64,000 bases of DNA from Acidaminococcus hominis (GTDB lineage: Bacteria > Bacillota > Negativicutes > Acidaminococcales > Acidaminococcaceae), in the NCBI RefSeq assembly GCF_021044795.1, contig NZ_JAJNOP010000001.1; one strand, written 5' to 3'. Below are positions 24,495 through 31,710 of this stretch, piece after piece. Position 1 is the first letter of the stretch. Each line of letters opens with the position of its first letter. The position numbers and the translations under genes were made by a program. The notes under the pieces were generated by a model that was not told the origin of the DNA, did no database searches, and worked only from the letters and a program-made list of their open reading frames with translations.

Positions 24495-24848
24495 ATGACA
24501 GAAAAAGAATTGGCCAACAAGATTGCGGCAGCTGCTGCAGACAAAAAAGCACAGGATATCCTGCTGCTGAACATGACCGGAATTTCCCCGGTAACGGATT
24601 ATTTCATGATCTGTTCCGCTTCCAGCACCACCCAGGTGCGGGCCATTGCGGACAATATTGAGGACAAGCTGGCCGAACAGGGCCGCCTGCCCATGCATAA
24701 GGAAGGCTATGCCGAAGGCAGCTGGATTCTGCTGGATTACGGCGACTGCGTAGCCCATATTTTCCGGGAAGCAGAACGGAATTTCTACAACCTGGAACAG
24801 CTGTGGGCAGATGCTCCCAGCGAAAGTTATACGGAGACAGAAGCATGA
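24495..24848 (+). CDS. rsfS: Ribosomal silencing factor RsfS (Iojap family)
   Basis: This 117-residue protein matches RsfS: DKKAQDILLLNMTGISPVTDYFMI, SSTTQVRAIADNIEDKL, and the EGSWILLDYGDCVAHIF strand. It binds ribosomal protein L14 and blocks subunit joining during nutrient limitation. ATG 24495 is chosen for TAAGGAGTG just upstream. The stop overlaps the following S1-domain gene in an ATGA arrangement. Confidence 0.95.
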   Translation: MTEKELANKIAAAAADKKAQDILLLNMTGISPVTDYFMICSASSTTQVRAIADNIEDKLAEQGRLPMHKEGYAEGSWILLDYGDCVAHIFREAERNFYNLEQLWADAPSESYTETEA

Positions 24849-25753
24849 TGAACAAGAAAGAACCCGTAACGGTCAAGACCGTTGGCCGCTACCGGGTAGG
24901 TGATGTATGCGAAATGAAGGCCGTGCGGATTGGCGAAGCCGGCGCATTTCTGGATGCAGGCACCGGCAATACCTCCGACGATATCCTGCTGCATAAGCAC
25001 CAGCAGACGGCTCCGGTTAAGGCCGGAGATGTGGTAAAGGTGTATTTGTACCTGGATACCAAGGGGAGAATGACCGCCAGCATGAAGCTTCCCAAAATGC
25101 GGGAAGGCCAGCTGGGGTACGTGAAGGTCCTGTCCGTAACCCGGAAGGGCGGCTTTGTGGACATTGGGGCTGAACGGGGCATTTTCCTGCCCTACAGCGA
25201 AATGCGGGGCCATGTGTCTCCGGGGCAGCTGGTGTGGGTAAAACTGTACCGGGACAAAAGCGGCCGGCAGGCCGTTACCATGCGGGTGGAAGACGACATG
25301 ATTCGGGCTTCCGTGCCTGCCAAGGACGTAAAAGTTGGGGACCAGCTCACCGGGACGGTGTACAACATCCTGCCGGAAGGGTTCTTCCTGTTGACGGAAC
25401 GGCGGTACCTGGCCTTCATCCACCGGGATGAGGTGCCGGGGGGGCGGCTGGACTTTGGCCAAAAGGTTACCGGCCGGGTTACCTTCGTCCGGGAGGACGG
25501 ACGGGTGGACATGTCACTGCGGGAAGTTAAGGAAAAGGCCATGGTAACGGACAGTGAACGGATCCTGGCCCTTTTGGAAAAACGCCAGGGAACCATGCCT
25601 TACACGGACGATACGCCGCCGGAAATTATCCAGGCTGCCTTCTCTATTTCCAAAGCTGCCTTCAAGCGGGCTCTGGGCCGGCTGATGAAGGAAGGCAAGG
25701 TAAAGCAGGAGAATGGCTGGACCACGCTGATTCAGCCAGATTCTAAAAAATAG
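24845..25753 (+). CDS. S1-like RNA-binding protein (CvfB family)
   Basis: This 302-residue protein contains S1-type OB folds: a first at about residues 14-75, a clear second near 80-145 (GYVKVLSVTRKGGFVDIGAE), and a third near 160-225. A C-terminal winged-helix segment (FSISKAAFKRALGRLMKEGKV) follows. This order matches CvfB (YitL), an RNA-binding regulator of virulence and stress genes in Gram-positive bacteria. Its start overlaps the rsfS stop; ATG 24848 is an alternative start. The tRNA-Ala promoter begins right after its stop codon. Confidence 0.88.
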   Translation: MMNKKEPVTVKTVGRYRVGDVCEMKAVRIGEAGAFLDAGTGNTSDDILLHKHQQTAPVKAGDVVKVYLYLDTKGRMTASMKLPKMREGQLGYVKVLSVTRKGGFVDIGAERGIFLPYSEMRGHVSPGQLVWVKLYRDKSGRQAVTMRVEDDMIRASVPAKDVKVGDQLTGTVYNILPEGFFLLTERRYLAFIHRDEVPGGRLDFGQKVTGRVTFVREDGRVDMSLREVKEKAMVTDSERILALLEKRQGTMPYTDDTPPEIIQAAFSISKAAFKRALGRLMKEGKVKQENGWTTLIQPDSKK

Positions 25754-25755
25754 GC

Positions 25756-25785
25756 TTGACAAAAAACGAAAGTGCATTGTATAAT
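25756..25785 (+). promoter_or_regulatory. Consensus promoter of tRNA-Ala(GGC)
   Basis: Perfect TTGACA and perfect TATAAT are separated by 18 bp, ending 12 bases before the tRNA. This is the strongest promoter in the window. Confidence 0.9.
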
Positions 25786-25797
25786 AAGCAAGTCGTT

Positions 25798-25873
<76 letters not shown>

Positions 25874-25886
25874 ATGAAAAAATCAG

Positions 25887-25917
25887 GGTGCTGTGAATGA
25901 TCACAGCACCTTTTTTG
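25887..25917 (+). terminator. Terminator of the tRNA-Ala(GGC) transcript
   Basis: GGTGCTGTGA and TCACAGCACC form a perfect 10-bp stem with loop ATGA, followed by six Ts. Confidence 0.92.
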
Positions 25918-25969
25918 TACCAGAAAAAGTCCGGGGCATCCCGGCATCTGTAAGGAAAGAAGGGATACC

Positions 25970-26626
25970 ATGTGGAAGCGTATTGCTCTTTTGGCAGCGG
26001 CTCTTTTGGTGATTGCCGGCAGCCTGGCCTTTGCCGCTGAACGGACTAGCCGCAAACCCGTTGTGGTGGTGTTGTACCAGAACCATGCGGAAACCGATTA
26101 CAATAAGGCTATCGACAAGAAGTTTATGAAAAACTTCAAGGCGGCCCTGCCAGCATCTACCTACGTGTGGGTGGATGGGAAAAACGTGATGAAAAAGCTT
26201 CAGGAACAGGGCATCGACGATATCTACACCGCTGAGCGCAGCGACATTATCCGGGCCCTGGGCAATGAACCGGTGGATTACGTGCTTTACGCGGAAGCCC
26301 AGCCCTTCATTCGGAAGGAAAAAAGCTCCTGGTTCAGCCACGGTATTGAAATGACCACCCAGGTTCCCTTTAAGATTGTAGACGTGGCCGGGGACAAGTA
26401 CCTGTACAGCGGCCGGCTGTCCATCAAGGCGGACAGCACCACCTTTATTGGCGGCATAGGCAACCGGGGTGTGGTCATGGAAGCGGTGGACAAGGCCAAT
26501 CAAAGAATCAGTGAGATTATCGCCCAGCGCATGCCCAAAACGGTTACCTCCGGAGAAAAAAGCCGCAGCCGGGCAGCAGCCCGTCAGGCAGCCCTCCAGG
26601 AGATGCCCCTGGAAGTCGTAGAATAA
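25970..26626 (+). CDS. Secreted protein of unknown function
   Basis: This 218-residue protein has a clean signal peptide (residues 1-22, ending SLAFA). The mature part starts with a VVVVLYQNHAETDYNKAIDKKF strand-helix, read here in short blocks, and continues with alternating strands and helices and a basic C-terminus. The fold looks like a small periplasmic alpha/beta protein of the kind annotated as hypothetical in related anaerobes. No catalytic motif is evident. AAAGAAGGGATACC precedes the ATG. It lies alone between the tRNA-Ala terminator and its own terminator. Confidence 0.65.
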   Translation: MWKRIALLAAALLVIAGSLAFAAERTSRKPVVVVLYQNHAETDYNKAIDKKFMKNFKAALPASTYVWVDGKNVMKKLQEQGIDDIYTAERSDIIRALGNEPVDYVLYAEAQPFIRKEKSSWFSHGIEMTTQVPFKIVDVAGDKYLYSGRLSIKADSTTFIGGIGNRGVVMEAVDKANQRISEIIAQRMPKTVTSGEKSRSRAAARQAALQEMPLEVVE

Positions 26627-26638
26627 CAATATAAGAAA

Positions 26639-26682
26639 AAGAGAGAATTCCTAGTAAACATTAGGCAATTCTCTCTTTTCTT
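26639..26682. terminator. Terminator after the secreted-protein gene
   Basis: AAGAGAGAATT and AATTCTCTCTT form an 11-bp perfect stem with a long loop that can pair further (CCTA/TAGG), followed by TTCTTTT. Confidence 0.82.
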
Positions 26683-26747
26683 TTGGAGAATTATATAGTA
26701 AGATTATAGGAAATAGCAAGGCTGTTTGGCAGCCTAAGGGAGGCATT

Positions 26748-27191
26748 ATGAAAATTTCAACTAAAGGGCGGTATGCCCTGCGCCTGATGATTGACCTGGC
26801 GCTCAACGGCACAGATTCGTATGTCCCTATCAAAAGTGTCTCACAGCGGCAGGAAATCTCAGAAAAATATCTGGAACAGATTATCACCCAACTGTCCCGG
26901 GCAAAATTGGTAAAAAGCGCCCGGGGGGCCCAAGGCGGCTACCGCCTGGTGCGGGAACCCAAGGACTATACGGCAGGAGAAATCATCCGGGCGGTGGAAG
27001 GTTCCCTGGCGCCGGTGGCTTGTCTGGAACCGGGCCACGAAATTTGCAGCCGGGCAGAGCAATGTGTTACCCTGGACCTGTGGAAAGAGATTCAGGATGC
27101 AGTGGACACCATTGTGGACCATACCACGTTGGCAGACCTGGTAGAAAAACAGAAGCAGAAATTGCAGAAAATGGCAGCAGCCCAAGGCTAA
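26748..27191 (+). CDS. Rrf2-family transcriptional regulator (IscR-like)
   Basis: This 147-residue winged-helix protein begins MKISTKGRYALRLMIDLA, the Rrf2 signature. It has the recognition region ISEKYLEQIITQLSRAKLVKSARG followed by GGYRL. Three cysteines lie in the region ACLEPGHEICSRAEQC, spaced 7 and 5 residues apart; IscR-type regulators use a similar cysteine trio to bind an Fe-S cluster. CymR-type members lack it. Fe-S or redox sensing is therefore likely, in keeping with a nearby ferredoxin and FeFe-type protein. No isc/suf genes are adjacent. The tRNA-Ala(CGC) promoter begins immediately downstream. Confidence 0.87.
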   Translation: MKISTKGRYALRLMIDLALNGTDSYVPIKSVSQRQEISEKYLEQIITQLSRAKLVKSARGAQGGYRLVREPKDYTAGEIIRAVEGSLAPVACLEPGHEICSRAEQCVTLDLWKEIQDAVDTIVDHTTLADLVEKQKQKLQKMAAAQG

Positions 27192-27195
27192 TCCC

Positions 27196-27224
27196 TTGCG
27201 CTGCTGTTTTTTTCGTATTATAAT
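27196..27224 (+). promoter_or_regulatory. Promoter of tRNA-Ala(CGC)
   Basis: TTGCGC and TATAAT are separated by 17 bp, ending nine bases before the tRNA. Confidence 0.7.
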
Positions 27225-27233
27225 AGGGCTCAT

Positions 27234-27309
27234 GGGGCATTAGCTCAGCTGGGAGAGCGCAAGGTTCGCAATCTTGAGGCCAGGAGTTCGATCCTCCTAT
27301 GCTCCACCA
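27234..27309 (+). tRNA. tRNA-Ala (anticodon CGC)
   Basis: The 76-nt cloverleaf has acceptor GGGGCAT/ATGCTCC and D-arm GCTC/GAGC. The anticodon stem CAAGG/TCTTG (one G-U) encloses loop TTCGCAA with anticodon CGC. The T-arm is AGGAG/CTCCT with TTCGATC, and the CCA end is encoded. It is very similar to the GGC isoacceptor 1.4 kb upstream outside the anticodon arm, which suggests duplication. Confidence 0.95.
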
Positions 27310-27323
27310 ATTTGGGTGGCAAG

Positions 27324-27352
27324 ATCCGTTTCCGAGGGAAGCGGATTTTTTT
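27324..27352 (+). terminator. Terminator of the tRNA-Ala(CGC) transcript
   Basis: ATCCGTTTCC and GGAAGCGGAT pair (one G-U) around a three-base loop, followed by seven Ts. Confidence 0.88.
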
Positions 27353-27518
27353 ATTTGGCCTAAAGCTGCTTGGAACTTCCTGGGGAAATTTTTAAAAATG
27401 TTGTAAAAACAACGTACTTTCCCCCTGGAGTCTGTTAAGCTACAGTCAAAAGGGCAGGGCGGCAGCCTCCACGGGGAAGCGGTCCTGCTGACCAGGAAAG
27501 AAACAGGGGAGTGTTATT

Positions 27519-27707
27519 ATGAAATTTAAAGTCAATGAAAATTGTATCGGCTGCGGTCTTTGTGAAGGAACCTGTCCCGCCGTTTTCCATATGACGGATG
27601 CAGGTGTGGCTGAGGCCATTCCGGATGCCGTACCGGCAGATCAGGAAGGGGCTGCCCAGGATGCCATGAACGGCTGTCCTGCTGGGGCCATTGAACAAGT
27701 GGACTAA
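27519..27707 (+). CDS. Single-cluster [4Fe-4S] ferredoxin
   Basis: This 62-residue ferredoxin has C9, C12, C15 and C19P in CIGCGLCEGTCP and a distant C53P. The three first cysteines plus C53 fit one [4Fe-4S] cluster as in Desulfovibrio-type monocluster ferredoxins; C19 is the extra cysteine left from the two-cluster ancestor. It is a soluble low-potential electron carrier. The gene lies 155 bp upstream of the FeFe-hydrogenase-like gene, separated by a terminator, so it could donate electrons to that protein. AACAGGGGAG precedes the ATG. The 165-bp region upstream shows only a 14-base dyad (GTTGTAAAAACAAC at 27400) and no clear promoter. Confidence 0.92.
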   Translation: MKFKVNENCIGCGLCEGTCPAVFHMTDAGVAEAIPDAVPADQEGAAQDAMNGCPAGAIEQVD

Positions 27708-27753
27708 GGGGAAACCCAACCGCATACCCGGGCAGAAAGCAGTTTTCCGCCCC

Positions 27754-27790
27754 AGGGGCTTGGAGCTTTGCGCTCCCGGCCCCTTTTTCT
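27754..27790 (+). terminator. Terminator after the ferredoxin gene
   Basis: AGGGGCTTGGAGC and GCTCCCGGCCCCT form an imperfect 13-bp stem followed by five Ts. Confidence 0.85.
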
Positions 27791-27862
27791 TGTGCTGGAG
27801 GGCGGCATTAGGTATAATAAGAGAAACCAAGGTTGGTTAGCAAATAAGAGGAGAAAAGACAC

Positions 27863-29098
27863 ATGCTTACATTGGACGAATTATATAAGGAAATGCTGAA
27901 GCGGGCCGCCGAAGGCAAGGATCCCAAAAAGGTGGACAACGGGGATCCCCGGATGATTGCCTGCCTGGCCCATCCTGAAAATACCCCGGTGGTTTGGCGG
28001 ACCAAGCCCTGCCTGTGCCCTCCGGAGGAGCAGGACAAATGTACGGACCGCTGCACCTGGGGCGCTTTGGAAAAGGGCCCGGACGGCGTTCAGGTCAACG
28101 ATGACAAATGCGTGGGCTGTGAAGCCTGTGTGGACGCCTGCAAGCTGGAAGCCCTGAAAACCAAAAAGGACATCATTCCGGTGGTGGAAGCCCTGAAAAA
28201 GGCTACGACCCCCATTTATGCCCTGGTGGCACCGGCTTTTTCCGGCCAGTTTGGTCCGGACGTTTCCCCGGGCAAGCTGCGCACGGCCTTAAAGATCCTG
28301 GGCTTTTCCGGGATGCTGGAAGTGGCGGTATTTGCGGATATCCTGACGCTGAAGGAAGCCTTGGAATTTGACAAGAAAATCAAAAGTGAGGACGACTTCC
28401 AGCTGACCAGCTGCTGCTGCCCTATGTGGATTGCCATGATCAAGCGGCTGTACCACCAGCTGCTGCCCAATGTGCCCGGTTCTGTTTCTCCCATGATTGC
28501 CGGGGGCCGGACCATTAAGGTGCTCCATCCCGATGCCATTACGGTATTTATTGGACCCTGCATGGCCAAAAAAGCGGAAATGAAGGAACCCGACCTGAAG
28601 GGCGCCATTGACTACGTGCTTACCTACGAGGAACTCCGGGATCTGTTCTCCACTACGGAACTGGATCTGGCCAGCCTGCCGGAAGAAGATGTACCCCATG
28701 CTTCCCGGGCGGGCATCTGCTATGCCTTTGCCGGCGGGGTGGCGGAAGCGGTATCCCGTACGGTCCATCAGCTGAACCCCAACCGGAAAATCCAGATCAA
28801 GACCCGCCGGGCCGACAGTGTGCCGGAATGCCGGGCCATGATTGACGATATCTTGAAGGGCAACCGGGAAGGAAACTTCTTTGAAGGTATGGGCTGCAAG
28901 GGCGGCTGCGTAGGCGGCCCCAAGGCTCTTATCAGCAAGGAAGAAGGCAAGGCCAATGTGGAAGCCTATGGGCGCCAGGCCATGGCCAAGACTCCCGGGG
29001 ATAATCCCTACGTGATTGAGCTTTTGAAAAAATTGGGTTTCCCCACAGTAGAGGAATTCCTGACCAAGAGCGATTTGTTTGACCGGAAAATGGACTAA
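27863..29098 (+). CDS. [FeFe]-hydrogenase-like Fe-S protein with non-canonical H-cluster motifs
   Basis: This 411-residue protein has two N-terminal ferredoxin-type cysteine sets: CLCPPEEQDKCTDRC near residue 50 and CVGCEACVDAC near 84. A hydrogenase large-subunit fold follows. Its three signature regions are T182-S-C-C-C-P-M-W (classical TSCCPGW), G-P-C233-M-A-K-K (classical MPCTAKK) and G-C345-K-G-G-C349-V-G-G-P-K (classical ACPGGCxxGGGQ). Cluster-binding cysteines are kept while surrounding residues differ, as in divergent group B/D or sensory [FeFe] proteins. It may evolve or sense H2, but catalysis is uncertain. hydE, a maturation gene, lies at 60561-61679. The ribosome site is AAGAGGAG and a terminator follows. 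Confidence 0.8.
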   Translation: MLTLDELYKEMLKRAAEGKDPKKVDNGDPRMIACLAHPENTPVVWRTKPCLCPPEEQDKCTDRCTWGALEKGPDGVQVNDDKCVGCEACVDACKLEALKTKKDIIPVVEALKKATTPIYALVAPAFSGQFGPDVSPGKLRTALKILGFSGMLEVAVFADILTLKEALEFDKKIKSEDDFQLTSCCCPMWIAMIKRLYHQLLPNVPGSVSPMIAGGRTIKVLHPDAITVFIGPCMAKKAEMKEPDLKGAIDYVLTYEELRDLFSTTELDLASLPEEDVPHASRAGICYAFAGGVAEAVSRTVHQLNPNRKIQIKTRRADSVPECRAMIDDILKGNREGNFFEGMGCKGGCVGGPKALISKEEGKANVEAYGRQAMAKTPGDNPYVIELLKKLGFPTVEEFLTKSDLFDRKMD

Positions 29099-29102
29099 GC
29101 AA

Positions 29103-29137
29103 AAGCACCTGCTGGCGAAAGCCGGCAGGTGCTTTTT
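29103..29137. terminator. Bidirectional terminator between convergent genes
   Basis: AGCACCTGCTGGC and GCCGGCAGGTGCT form a 13-bp stem (one G-U) with loop GAAA, with T-runs on both sides. It serves the FeFe-type gene and probably the convergent SRPBCC gene. Confidence 0.88.
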
Positions 29138-29166
29138 TGGGCTGCGTCCGTGGGGACTACCTGGTT

Positions 29167-29682
29167 TTATTTGTGGGCGGCCTGGACCGTCCGGACCAGG
29201 CCTTTCAGCCAGTCCTGGTGACCGATGTTCATGGTGTCGGGTTCGGAGTTGTGGAGCTCTTTGGCGGGTTCGCCTTTTTGGGATTCCTGGGTCAGGATCC
29301 GCACCCGGTTTTGGGGCAGGTCTTCAATAAGCCAGGCGTGGATTACATCCAGGCGATGGGCGGCATCCCCTTCAGCCCAGCCATGCCAGGCCAGACGGCC
29401 GGGCTGCCCCTCACTGGGAGCAGCGAATTCGACGATTTCCGCCTCAATGGGGAACCCGAAGGTCTTAAAGGAGAAGCGGGTATGGGGGGACAGGAGAGGG
29501 CCGGCTTCATTGTAAAAGTGGACGTCGGAAGCGTTTTTGTAGTAGCTGTTCCACAGACTGGTATCCAACAGGGTGGAGAAGACTTCCGCAGCGGTAAGAT
29601 TTTGGACGATGACCTCGTTGGAAGCAAAGTTGTCCGTGGTGCCGGGCAGGTAGTCCTGGGGCCATTGAATTTCATGCAGCAT
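29167..29682 (-). CDS. SRPBCC/START-like domain protein
   Basis: This 171-residue protein has the pattern of SRPBCC helix-grip proteins: an early strand (ASNEVIVQNLTAAEVFSTLLD), a tryptophan after the first helix (TSLWNSYYKNASDVHFY), a run of antiparallel strands, and a long C-terminal helix (HQDWLKGLVRTVQAAHK). Such proteins bind hydrophobic ligands or act as polyketide cyclase-like catalysts; no ligand can be named. AAGGAGG precedes ATG 29682. It is monocistronic and convergent with the FeFe-type gene. Confidence 0.72.
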   Translation of the reverse strand: MLHEIQWPQDYLPGTTDNFASNEVIVQNLTAAEVFSTLLDTSLWNSYYKNASDVHFYNEAGPLLSPHTRFSFKTFGFPIEAEIVEFAAPSEGQPGRLAWHGWAEGDAAHRLDVIHAWLIEDLPQNRVRILTQESQKGEPAKELHNSEPDTMNIGHQDWLKGLVRTVQAAHK

Positions 29683-29818
29683 AATAATTTCCTCCTTATA
29701 GGGCAGCCCAGGGGGCTGTAGGTTTTCTGGAAGTATCATAGCGCAAAACTTTATAAAAATGAAGAATGCACTTTTTTGTATGATAGTACCTAAAAAGATA
29801 CTATAGAAAAAGGAATAA

Positions 29819-29848
29819 TTGACAACAACTATTTTTTTATGCTACAAT
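29819..29848 (+). promoter_or_regulatory. Strong promoter of the structured leader/ncRNA
   Basis: Perfect TTGACA and TGCTACAAT (extended -10) are spaced 18 bp apart, giving a start near 29855, about 375 bases before the speA start codon. Confidence 0.75.
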
Positions 29849-29854
29849 TTTAAC

Positions 29855-30202
29855 AATTTGAAAGGAACCGAAAGAGTCTTTTCAAAGCAATTTTTAGGAC
29901 CACCTTCCTGGAAGGTTAAGGCCATACGGACAGCCGGGTCCACTGCCGATTTTGGCGGCAACTGGTTTGCAGCCTTATTGATTGAGTTGAAAGCTCAAAT
30001 TTTATAAGTTGGTTACTTCATAACCGCAATGCGTCTGTGCGCAGACTTGTGAAACGGTCAATAAGAGTAGTAAAAGTTGAATTGCTATATAGACTCTGAT
30101 CTCCGTCCTGAAACCGATTGAATTTGCAGGGACTCTGTCTTTCGTAAATTTTTTGCTGCAGGAAATTCACGCAAGCTGCCAAGGGGGCAGCTTGCTTTTT
30201 TG
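29855..30202 (+). ncRNA. Unassigned structured RNA: long 5' leader of the polyamine operon or separate ncRNA
   Basis: This 350-base stretch has a strong promoter, no convincing reading frame and an intrinsic terminator. It is rich in hairpins. GGACC (29897) pairs with GGTCC (29937), TGCCG (29944) with CGGCA (29956), TTGAG (29982) with CTCAA (29994), GGTTA (30011) with TAACC (30021), GTCTG (30033) with CAGAC (30042), and GTCCTG (30105) with CAGGGAC (30127). AGAGTC at 29873 can pair with either of two GACTCT copies (30092, 30131). The second would close a domain of about 260 bases, helped by CGAA (29869) with TTCG (30141). I could not match it to T-box, lysine, cobalamin, SRP, 6S, tmRNA or RNase P signatures. 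Confidence 0.5.
30171..30202 (+). terminator. Terminator/attenuator just upstream of speA
   Basis: GCAAGCTGCC and GGCAGCTTGC form a perfect 10-bp stem followed by six Ts. It ends 30 bases before the speA start codon. With no other promoter visible after it, it must either be read through conditionally or end a separate RNA. Confidence 0.88.
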
Positions 30203-30231
30203 TTTTGAGGAAATACCAGGGGAGGGAAAAC

Positions 30232-31692
30232 ATGTTGGAAAAAAAGACTAAGTTGGATCAGAATCGGGCGCCCATTTACGAAGCCCTGGAACGCTTTCGA
30301 AAAATGCGGGTGGTTCCCTTTGATGTACCTGGCCACAAGCGGGGCCGGGGCAATCCGGAACTGACGGAATTTCTGGGAGAAAAGTGTGTTGGGGTGGATG
30401 TAAACAGTATGAAGCCCTTGGACAACCTGTGTCATCCGGTTTCCGTCATCCGGGAAGCGGAAAAGCTGGCTGCCGATGCCTTCGGAGCAGCCCAGGCTTT
30501 CCTGATGGTGGGCGGTACCACCAGCGCGGTGCAGTCCATGATTCTCTCCACCTGTAAACGGGGGGATAAGATTATCCTGCCCCGAAATGTCCATAAAAGT
30601 ATGCTGAACGCCCTGGTGCTGTGCGGGGCTATTCCGGTGTACGTAAATCCAGATGTGGATGTGCGGCTGGGCATCAGCCTGGGCATGAAGCGGGAAGCGG
30701 TGGCCAAGGCCATCCAGGAAAATCCCGATGCAGTGGCCGTGGTGGTGAACAACCCCACCTATTACGGCATTTGCAGCGACCTGAGAGCCATTGTGGATAT
30801 GGCCCACAAGGCGGGGATGCTGTGCCTGGTGGATGAAGCCCACGGCACCCACTTTTATTTTGGCAGCGGCCTGCCGGTGTCCGGCATGGCAGCCGGGGCC
30901 GATATGGCAGCCATTTCCATGCACAAAAGCGGCGGCAGCCTGACCCAGTCCAGCTTCCTTTTGACCGGGCCCAAGGTGCATGCCGGCTATGTGCGGCAGA
31001 TCATCAACCTGACCCAGACCACCTCCGGCAGTTACCTGCTTATGTCCAGCCTGGATATCAGCCGTCGCCGGCTGGCCCTGAAGGGCAAGGAAATCTTCCA
31101 CAAGGTGGTGGATATGGCGGAATACGCCCGGCAGGAAATCAACCAGATTGGCGGCTACTATGCTTTTGGCCGGGAATTGATGAACGGCAATTCGGTTTTT
31201 GACTTTGACAGCACCAAGCTGAGCATCCATACCCTGGATATTGGCCTGGCAGGCATCGAAGTGTACGATATTCTCCGGGACGAGTACGATATCCAGATAG
31301 AGTTTGGGGATATCGGCAACATCCTGGCCTACCTGTCCATGGGGGACCGAATCCAGGAATTGGAACGGCTGGTCAGCGCCCTGGCGGAAATCCGCCGCCG
31401 CTACCAGAAGGATCCTAACGGCATGCTGAGCCAGGAATATGTGGAGCCGGTGGTGGTGATGAGCCCCCAGGAAGCGTTCTACGCCCCCAAGGAAAGCCTG
31501 CCTTTGGAAAAATGCGAAGGGCGGGTGTGCAGCGAATTTGTGATGTGCTATCCTCCGGGCATTCCTCTCTTGGCCCCTGGAGAAAAAATTACAGGAGAAA
31601 TCCTGCGGCATATTGAGTACGCCAAAGAGAAGGGCTGCAGCATGACCGGGTCTGAAGATCCGGAGCTGAAGCACCTGAATGTACTGGCCTAA
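30232..31692 (+). CDS. speA: Arginine decarboxylase (SpeA, fold type I PLP, Orn/Lys/Arg family)
   Basis: This 486-residue protein is an aspartate-aminotransferase-fold Orn/Lys/Arg decarboxylase of the short Bacillus SpeA type. It shows VPFDVPGHKRGRGN near the N-terminus, VGGTTSAVQSMI, the LVDEAHGTHF motif (Asp and His contacting PLP), and the Schiff-base lysine K232 in SMHKSGGSLTQSS. A CYPPGIPLLAPGE motif lies near the C-terminus. Arginine is the likely substrate because spermidine synthase and agmatinase genes follow directly; the family also includes lysine and ornithine decarboxylases. GGGGAGGG precedes ATG 30232. It heads a five-gene operon and follows a terminator-containing leader. Confidence 0.85.
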   Translation: MLEKKTKLDQNRAPIYEALERFRKMRVVPFDVPGHKRGRGNPELTEFLGEKCVGVDVNSMKPLDNLCHPVSVIREAEKLAADAFGAAQAFLMVGGTTSAVQSMILSTCKRGDKIILPRNVHKSMLNALVLCGAIPVYVNPDVDVRLGISLGMKREAVAKAIQENPDAVAVVVNNPTYYGICSDLRAIVDMAHKAGMLCLVDEAHGTHFYFGSGLPVSGMAAGADMAAISMHKSGGSLTQSSFLLTGPKVHAGYVRQIINLTQTTSGSYLLMSSLDISRRRLALKGKEIFHKVVDMAEYARQEINQIGGYYAFGRELMNGNSVFDFDSTKLSIHTLDIGLAGIEVYDILRDEYDIQIEFGDIGNILAYLSMGDRIQELERLVSALAEIRRRYQKDPNGMLSQEYVEPVVVMSPQEAFYAPKESLPLEKCEGRVCSEFVMCYPPGIPLLAPGEKITGEILRHIEYAKEKGCSMTGSEDPELKHLNVLA

Positions 31693-31710
31693 GCCAGAAG
31701 GAGCGCAATT

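Noticed and set aside
27400..27413. GTTGTAAAAACAAC dyad upstream of the ferredoxin gene as a Rex or FNR site
   Set aside because: The arms are shorter than a Rex box and lack the TTGTGA/TCACAA core, and no promoter could be placed next to it.
29819..30007. Possible 62-codon reading frame at the start of the leader RNA
   Set aside because: It would start at TTG inside the -35 hexamer, so its own transcript could not contain the start, and it has no ribosome site.
29855..30202. Leader RNA as T-box, lysine or cobalamin riboswitch, SRP RNA, 6S RNA, tmRNA or RNase P RNA
   Set aside because: The conserved cores that I know for these RNAs (antiterminator bulge, B12 box, SRP GGAAGGAAGC loop, tmRNA ends, RNase P GAGGAAAGTCC) are not found. 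A covariance-model search would be needed to exclude distant forms.
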